Assembly (NCBI GenBank): GCA_036250225.1
Contig: JAPZLL010000023.1
Location: 518,253-582,252 of the forward strand
Direction: 5' to 3'
Source: Cercophora sp. LCS_1
Lineage: Eukaryota > Ascomycota > Sordariomycetes > Sordariales > Lasiosphaeriaceae
Length of the DNA stretch: 64,000 nucleotides
Shown here: positions 58,392 to 64,000 of the stretch, piece by piece
Layout of the letters: each line of letters begins with the position of its first letter
How positions within the stretch are numbered: position 1 is the first letter of the stretch
Notes under the pieces: generated by a model
Databases searched by the model: none
The model's input: the letters and a program-made list of their open reading frames with translations, nothing else
What the model was told of the DNA's origin: nothing
Program-made: the position numbers and the translations under genes

Positions 58392-60379
58392 TTACTGGCT
58401 TGTAGGCTGGTCGCGAGGGCGGTTATAGCCGCCGTTGCCTCGCCCACCACGATAATTGCCTCTGCCGCGGCCACCACGACCACGGCCTCGTCCACGATAT
58501 CCGCGATAGCCACCATCAACGCTGCCTTGGCCAAAAGTCTCGATGTTCTTGCGCTGCTCTTCACCGCGCCACTCTCGGCCCCCTGGCTTCTGACCGTTGT
58601 TCTCAAGTCTGTCCTTCGCTTCACTCGAGATGTTGTCGAAGAATGACTTCGATTTGTTGTATGCGGGTGGCCCGGCCGCTGCTGACTCCGGCACGGCCTC
58701 TGGGGTAGAAGATCCTCCATTGGGTGTCTCCGTCAAGGGAGATCCGGAATACGCCTCCTTGACGACGTCCTGTTTGTTGAACTTTGCGTTGGCCGAGGCA
58801 AAGTCGAAATCCGAGTCAGGGACCTCAACCTTGGCTGGGCGGGGTCCACGGCCACGGCTGCCACCGCGAGCTGTCTGGCCGGTCTTAGCAGCATTGACTC
58901 TCATCTCGTTGACCCGTTTGGTCAAGTTATCAACACCGACGTCGTTGGATGGCTGAGCTTGCTGCACTGCAGCTGCCCCATCTAGCTTTGCCATGGCCAC
59001 GGCAACCGCAGCCTTGGCGGCCTGAGTCGCATCTCTCAGGGCCGACGCTGTCACGGCAGCACTGCTTGCCTCAGACTTTGAAGAAGACGCTTGTCCTTGC
59101 TGTCTGGACGTAAGGGCAGCTGGCAGGGGCACGGCCGGGAGGATCTGGGCAGGGCGGCTGCTCTTAGGGCCGGTAGGAACGGGCTTGGGAGCCGGAGCCT
59201 GGGCGGGAGCCGCGTTGTTCGCAAGCGATGCCGTCGTGGTCTTCACCTCTTCGACACTCGGCTTCGAGTCGACGGGAGGCGTTGGGGCCGCAGCCGGGGC
59301 GACGGGCTGCTTGGGTTGCTGGCTCAGTGACTTGGGCTCTGTAGGGATTTCCTGTTGCTGAACCGCCGGCTTCGCTGCCGGCTGTGCCGCCCTTCTATCG
59401 GCTGCGGGCCCGATTGGTGCAGGCTTCGGGGCTTGTGTTTGGTTGTTCGGGGTGTGGTTCGCGGATTGGCGACCAGGCTGGCCGGGACCACCAGGAGCGC
59501 CGGGATGACCGCCAGGGCCTGGCGGATAAGGATAGTTGCCCCACGGACCAGGGCCGCCCATGGGCGGGAACTCCTGACCCGGCGGGAACCAACCTGGCGG
59601 TGGAGGGTACTGACCAGGCATGCCACCGAATGCATTCGGGCCTGGAGGGCCTGGCGGACCTGGTGGCCCTGCGCGACCCCATCCCATGTGAGGAGGGGGG
59701 TAATACCCAAACCCGGCTGGGCCACCTGGAGGACCTTGCTGGCCGGGCATACCATGGGGACCCGGGTGGCCGGGAGGGCCAGAAGGGCCCGGCGGACCGG
59801 GCGCAGCATTCGTCGGTCGGGCTTGAGCCTGATTTCACCCACGTTAGCAACAGGTACGACACCTTTTGACGGTTCAAGAGCGTGTGCGGGGTGCTTTAGA
59901 TCAGAAGGAAGGCAACGGAAATCTCAACATTGTTTTTTGCGCTTTTCAGACAAAATATGTTTACATCCGGAATGTTTCATCATGTTATGGCACCCGAGAG
60001 GAAGAAAGGGAAAGGTAACTCACACCAACAATGGCAGGGTCGTTGGGCATTGCGACCGGGGGATGGGTCTCCTTAGGCGCGGCCTCCTCAATTTTCAAAT
60101 CCTTGACGTCGGTGCCTTTGAACACGATGTAGTCGTAGATCTGGTCGGACACCTCGATCTCCTGGGAGGGGTCGCCCATTCGGCCTTCGGTGCCATAGGA
60201 TTTGACATCTTGGAGTGAGACAGTTGAGTCCTCAGAATTGATCTGGTGGAGTGTGCCGACATAGCGGATGTTACGCAGAGATATCAGCGATATCCGGGCT
60301 CTGCAGAAAAATGGAGGTTAGCAATTGCGAACCTGAGACTAGTGGTTGGGTGTTGCGCTTACCCTATGAACTCAGACAT
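58392..60379 (-). CDS. SCD6: Scd6/Lsm14-type mRNP protein, 576 aa
   Basis: Exons 60379-60363 (17 nt), 60300-60024 and 59828-58392. Splicing the tiny first exon gives MSEFIGARISLISLRNIRYV, the start of an LSm14 domain that runs to ~residue 80 (DSTVSLQDVKSYGTEGR; IYDYIVFKGTDVKDL). A long Pro/Gly/Ala-rich linker follows. The C-terminal half has the family motifs in order: a DFDF box (VPDSDFDFASANAKFN), an FFD box (KSFFDNISSEAKDR), a TFG box (EEQRKNIETFGQ) and an RGG tail. Scd6/Sum2/RAP55 proteins repress translation, bind eIF4G and Dhh1, and sit in P-bodies and stress granules. Length and order fit the family. Confidence 0.92.
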
Positions 60380-61209
60380 GATAGTGGTGGTGAATGAGTT
60401 GGAGAGGTAGGCAGAAGTGGAACGAAAGGGAATGCGTAACGAGCGCGAAAGAAATGCTCGTTAGGAGAATATTGACAACAGATGGAGAGAAAAAGCGGAA
60501 ACCGCAATTGGTGTTCGCAAGAGGGTCCGGTGGATGCGAATCCCCGGTTTCGCCGAGAAAGGTGGTGTTCAGGAAGACGAGAGATCTGGAGAGAAAGAAG
60601 GCACGAGGTGAAAAGCAGCCAGCCTATGAAAATTCAACAGCTTCAGCCTCCACTCGCTTCCCCAGCCTCCTCAAGTCCGTGCACCGCCACAACTGGGCCT
60701 TGTTTGCCGCTTCCAAGTTGCGCTAGCCGCTAGCGTGCGACGCCTGAATTTGTTGTCAGCGGATGGCTGTCGTGTTTGGGCACCACAGTGATGGTTGCTG
60801 GCCACCGAGGGCTTCGCTGGCGAGGCCAGCCTGGCTCACTCACACGCTCAGGTGAAAGGGAGTTGGGTGTCCTCAAGGATCCATACTCCCTGGGGCTTGC
60901 GGAAGGCTGAGAATGCACCACTAGGTAACATTTCTATAAACATTGAAAGGGAGGTTGGGAAGTAGAGATGACTTCACAGGTTTTGGGGGGCAGGTCACTT
61001 ATTTATGTGCACAGGTTCCCGATAAAGTTTTCATGCCTGTCCGCCATCTCCCGACACAAACCCTAATTCCCAACCGCCCGAAGCTGATCTGTGTCGATAC
61101 CAGGGTGGCTTCGACCCTAACCCACACTGATGTGGGTCAGACGGTAATTTGAACGACATTCGAAATGCAGACTGTAAACTACTATCTTACAGCTTCCGTG
61201 ATGGGATCG
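60380..61209. other. Spacer between SCD6 promoter and the next 3' end
   Basis: 830 bp; holds the SCD6 promoter. No gene seen. Confidence 0.5.
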
Positions 61210-63005
61210 TCAATAACCCCGCGGGAGAAACGGTGAGCTACTCGAGCCACTGTATCTCGACTGCCCCGAGTATGCACTGTTGAGGCTATTCTGGCTGGGG
61301 TAGCGCCCTTGGCCGTGGTAATCCCACAGTGGTGACGGCTGAGCCTGGGTGGGCCCCAGAGAAGCGATTGGACGATGCTGTGTTGAAGCAAAAGCCATCG
61401 ATGGGCCCCGGCTCGATCCCAGGGTTTGGGGGCGCGACACACCGCCGTAGAACCGCGTTTCTGCTGGCTCTGGAAGACGGTTTGTGCTCGTGCCGGTGAA
61501 CCCCGGGGCTGTGTCGTCCCCGGGATCCTTCTCGCCCCAAAACATGCAGTTCGAATCAGCCCATTCGTCGATGATGTCGGCAATCGTTTGGAGGTGTCCA
61601 TAGGATACAGGGAGGTGACCTCTAGGCCTTCGGAGTGACAGGTGCAATCCCAAAAGAAGGGCGACCAGCGTGAAGCAAGCCAGATATAAGACCTGTGGAG
61701 GGTACATGTTGACACCAAGGGAATATTGGAGATTGATAGCAAGACCGAAAACCCAGTGGACGGCCGCTTTGAGGGCAAACAGGAAGAGGGTCTGCCAGGA
61801 AGTCAACGCGGCGTAGATCGAACTGTAGCGCGGGTTGGTGCCTCTGGGACCGATGAGCTCCCGGTATATCTCCTCATCACGGGATAGGTTGACAATGAGC
61901 TCCGCGCAGTGGAGGGAGAGCGAGATGACTGACTGGAAGCCTGCGATAACAAAGACGCCCCCCGCAGTCCCCGCCGTTCCATTCGACGCACTCCAGCCGA
62001 CGTTGAGAACCGATGTTCCATCAGTACACTGGCCAACAACACAATCCGTGTCGGTAATGCCTGTAAAGACCGGCAACAACGACCATGACCTTCCCAGGAC
62101 ACCACCTCGACGACCCTGGTTGATGAATGCGAGGATAACGCCGCCCCAAACACCACTGAGAAGTGGTACAGCAAATAGAAGGGCTAGGATGTAGTGAACC
62201 CGCAGTTTTGCGCCGAGTATTGACTTCTGTCGAGGCGTCGGACGACGTGCAACAGCGTCGTTCTTCGTCATGTCCACCCCCATCATACACCGGCCCTCTC
62301 GAAGATCGACTCTATGACCTGAGTCGACATCAACTGCGCAAGCACGAACGACGTCGAGAGGATTTGAGCTCCACGTGGGAATGTTCGTCCTCAGCAGCGC
62401 CCACGTTGCGATGGAAGCTTGAAGGATGATGCCGACGCCGAGTGTGACAAGGGCCACGTTGTTGATATGCATCCCCGTCGTGTCAGATTGGTCGTGATCT
62501 TTTGCTAGGAGCCGCGCGAGATCAGGGTTTAGGCTGAGGAAGATGAGCGATGTTGACCCATACGAGAAGACGATGCCGAAGATGTGTGTAAGATTGGCAA
62601 ACCATCCGTTCGGTCTGCTGAAGCGTGACGCGGTGAGCAAACGGAGGTTGGAGTTGAACTCCAGTCTGCCTTCTCGCTGCAGGGACCATCGAAGAGTGCA
62701 AGTGTGTATATAGCCCATACTTTCATTGAGAAGAGTAACTGTTGGGAGATAGATGTGAGCATGACTGCCAAGAGAAGCATAGACTGTGGCAACGTACCGA
62801 CGACGTTGAGCAACAGGGGAATGACCTCCCTCCAGGTATGGGTCAGGTCAAGCCGGGGAGGTCTCCAGGATCCTGTTGACTCCGCGACCAACAAGCCGAC
62901 ACCGATCAGGAGCGACCCAACACCCACGATCCAGCTAACGGCAAGGCCAGCGATACAGAACTTTTTCGTGATATCGCTGTCGCGAAGTTGCTGTCGGTTC
63001 GCCAT
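61210..63005 (-). CDS. Eight-helix membrane protein of unknown function, 583 aa
   Basis: Exons 63005-62721 and 62676-61210. The intron is only 44 nt (gtatgg...ctgcag), and joining gives SMK/REGRLEFNSN in frame. About eight hydrophobic helices are visible: FCIAGLAVSWIVGVGSLLIG; VIPLLLNVVGTLPQSMLLLA; FGIVFSYGSTSLIFLSL; ALVTLGVGIILQASIATWAL; ILALLFAVPLLSGVWGGVIL; FVIAGFQSVISLSLHCAELI; FLFALKAAVHWVFGLAI; VLYLACFTLVALLLGLHLSL. The loop before helix 6 has a Cys pair (DCVVGQC) and an N-glycosylation-like site. The ~125-residue C-terminal tail is Ser/Gly/Pro-rich. I do not recognise the family; transporter or receptor-like roles are both possible. Confidence 0.72.
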
Positions 63006-63915
63006 AGTCGTGGGGTCAACACCGATGGCTTTGAACGACGAAAATTATCAGAGAATGGAACGGGCCAACTCGGCCAACACAATATGAGAACGCAACAGAC
63101 ATATCCAGAGAAAGGAGGCAACCGATGACCATTATCTACTGCTGAGGCCAGGGCCTTGTGAGCTCCAAGCACCCATCCGCCATGGCCTACCCAGGAAACG
63201 GGATGCAGGGGGTCTTTCAGCCTCAGCGTTCCAGCAGTCGTAACGGAACTTGGTTATTGGAAGCATTGTGCGCCACGACCGGGAGATGGGCCATGATGAG
63301 ACCGACTTTCCTCGCCGGTGGGATGCACAGGAAGGTTGTGCGTTGAGAAGGGCCAATGAATCCATTTACAGCCTCCGGCATCTGGGAGCCTGGGGCGGAG
63401 CTTGCCCGCCAGCCTGCGACCTCTTGGGGCGGAAGACCGCCTAGCTCGGCCAGATTGAGGGACTCCCCCCAATCGGGTCTTTTGGTTTTCTGCGTCTTCG
63501 ATTTGAATTGCCCGGTGCATGTTTGGCACGCTTCAGCAGCTCCGAAATGGGGAACTGGCGACGGGAGAACGGATCGTGACTTGAGGTCGAAGTTGAGTTC
63601 AAGGGAATACCTGAGCGCCAAGTGAACCTCCAGAAAGAGTTCAAACTAGAAAAACAAACCACAAAAGCCTTCAGGGCAATATACCTCCAGATCAAGCATA
63701 AAAGAGCAATACGAATGATTGGAGTCGTAAATAATTACATTTTTGCGCTGTATAACCGTTCATATTAAATAAATGACTTGCTAACGGACGCTGAACGACA
63801 CCAGCAGCACTCTGCAAACCATCCTTTTCTGTACCTATCAGATGTGGCTGATGTCAGCCGCCTCCGAGCTCCTGACTGATACAAGGTTAGGGGCAAAGAA
63901 GTCTTCGGGATGCCG

Positions 63916-63916
<1 letters not shown>
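63006..63916. other. Terminal non-coding stretch
   Basis: Promoter side of the membrane-protein gene. Small overlapping frames at 63150-63700 have no recognisable content. The last 200 bases are AT-rich and non-coding. Confidence 0.45.

Positions 63917-64000
<84 letters not shown>
63917..64000. repeat. 84-base homopolymer of G at the window end
   Basis: Uninterrupted G to the last base. It is not a telomere repeat (TTAGGG in these fungi). Most likely a sequencing or assembly artefact at a contig edge or gap. Confidence 0.85.

Noticed and set aside
63917..64000. Chromosome end
   Set aside because: Pure G is not the TTAGGG repeat of ascomycete telomeres.
1..64000. CRISPR arrays, insertion sequences, operons, riboswitches, rRNA genes
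   Set aside because: The window is eukaryotic; no regularly spaced repeats, transposase, reverse transcriptase or 5S-like sequence was recognised on either strand.

Overview
This window is genomic DNA of a filamentous ascomycete, most likely a Sordariomycete and plausibly of the Sordariales/Chaetomiaceae type. The basis is short spliceosomal introns (44 to about 195 nt) with GTRNGY...YAG ends, G/C-ending codons in the conserved genes, and a gene set typical of Pezizomycotina: CAP20-type perilipin, Sog2, Scd6, Ima1, a fungal Dsc3-like protein and a fungal DENN protein. There are no operons, prophages, CRISPR arrays or bacterial features. Gene order is a mixture of tandem, convergent and divergent neighbours.

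Layout. 0-9 kb: two C-terminal exons of a small unrecognised minus-strand gene; an atypical Ras-like GTPase; about 4 kb (2.06-5.83 kb) of broken or unrecognised coding sequence; a Dsc3/DUF2407-like ubiquitin-domain membrane protein; a short RecQ helicase. 9-31 kb is housekeeping: Sog2 leucine-rich-repeat protein, a BLOC-1 subunit 1-like protein, enoyl-CoA reductase Tsc13, exosome helicase Mtr4, mitochondrial Holliday-junction resolvase Ydc2/Cce1, glutathione reductase, a cytochrome c oxidase small subunit, exocyst Sec6 and nuclear-envelope Ima1. 32-37 kb: Alg14, mitochondrial ribosomal protein mS23/Rsm25, and a PPR protein divergent from mS23.

37.4-41.7 kb is the accessory island and the most interesting part. 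An intact gene with a PD-(D/E)XK-like signature is divergent, across only about 170 bp, from a frameshifted protein-kinase-like gene. A second nuclease-fold candidate follows; it resembles the fungal DUF7924 family and is broken in mid-frame. After that come a CAP20/perilipin gene, a gene-poor stretch, box C/D snoRNP factor Bcd1, an intron-containing tRNA-Glu(CUC), a 4.3 kb gene desert, a DENN-domain protein, another gene-poor stretch, the Lsm14-type RNP protein Scd6 and an eight-helix membrane protein of unknown function. The window ends in an 84-base run of G that looks artificial.

Intron positions were set by hand from splice consensus, frame continuity and recognisable family sequence. 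Functional names rest on motif recognition; no search was run.
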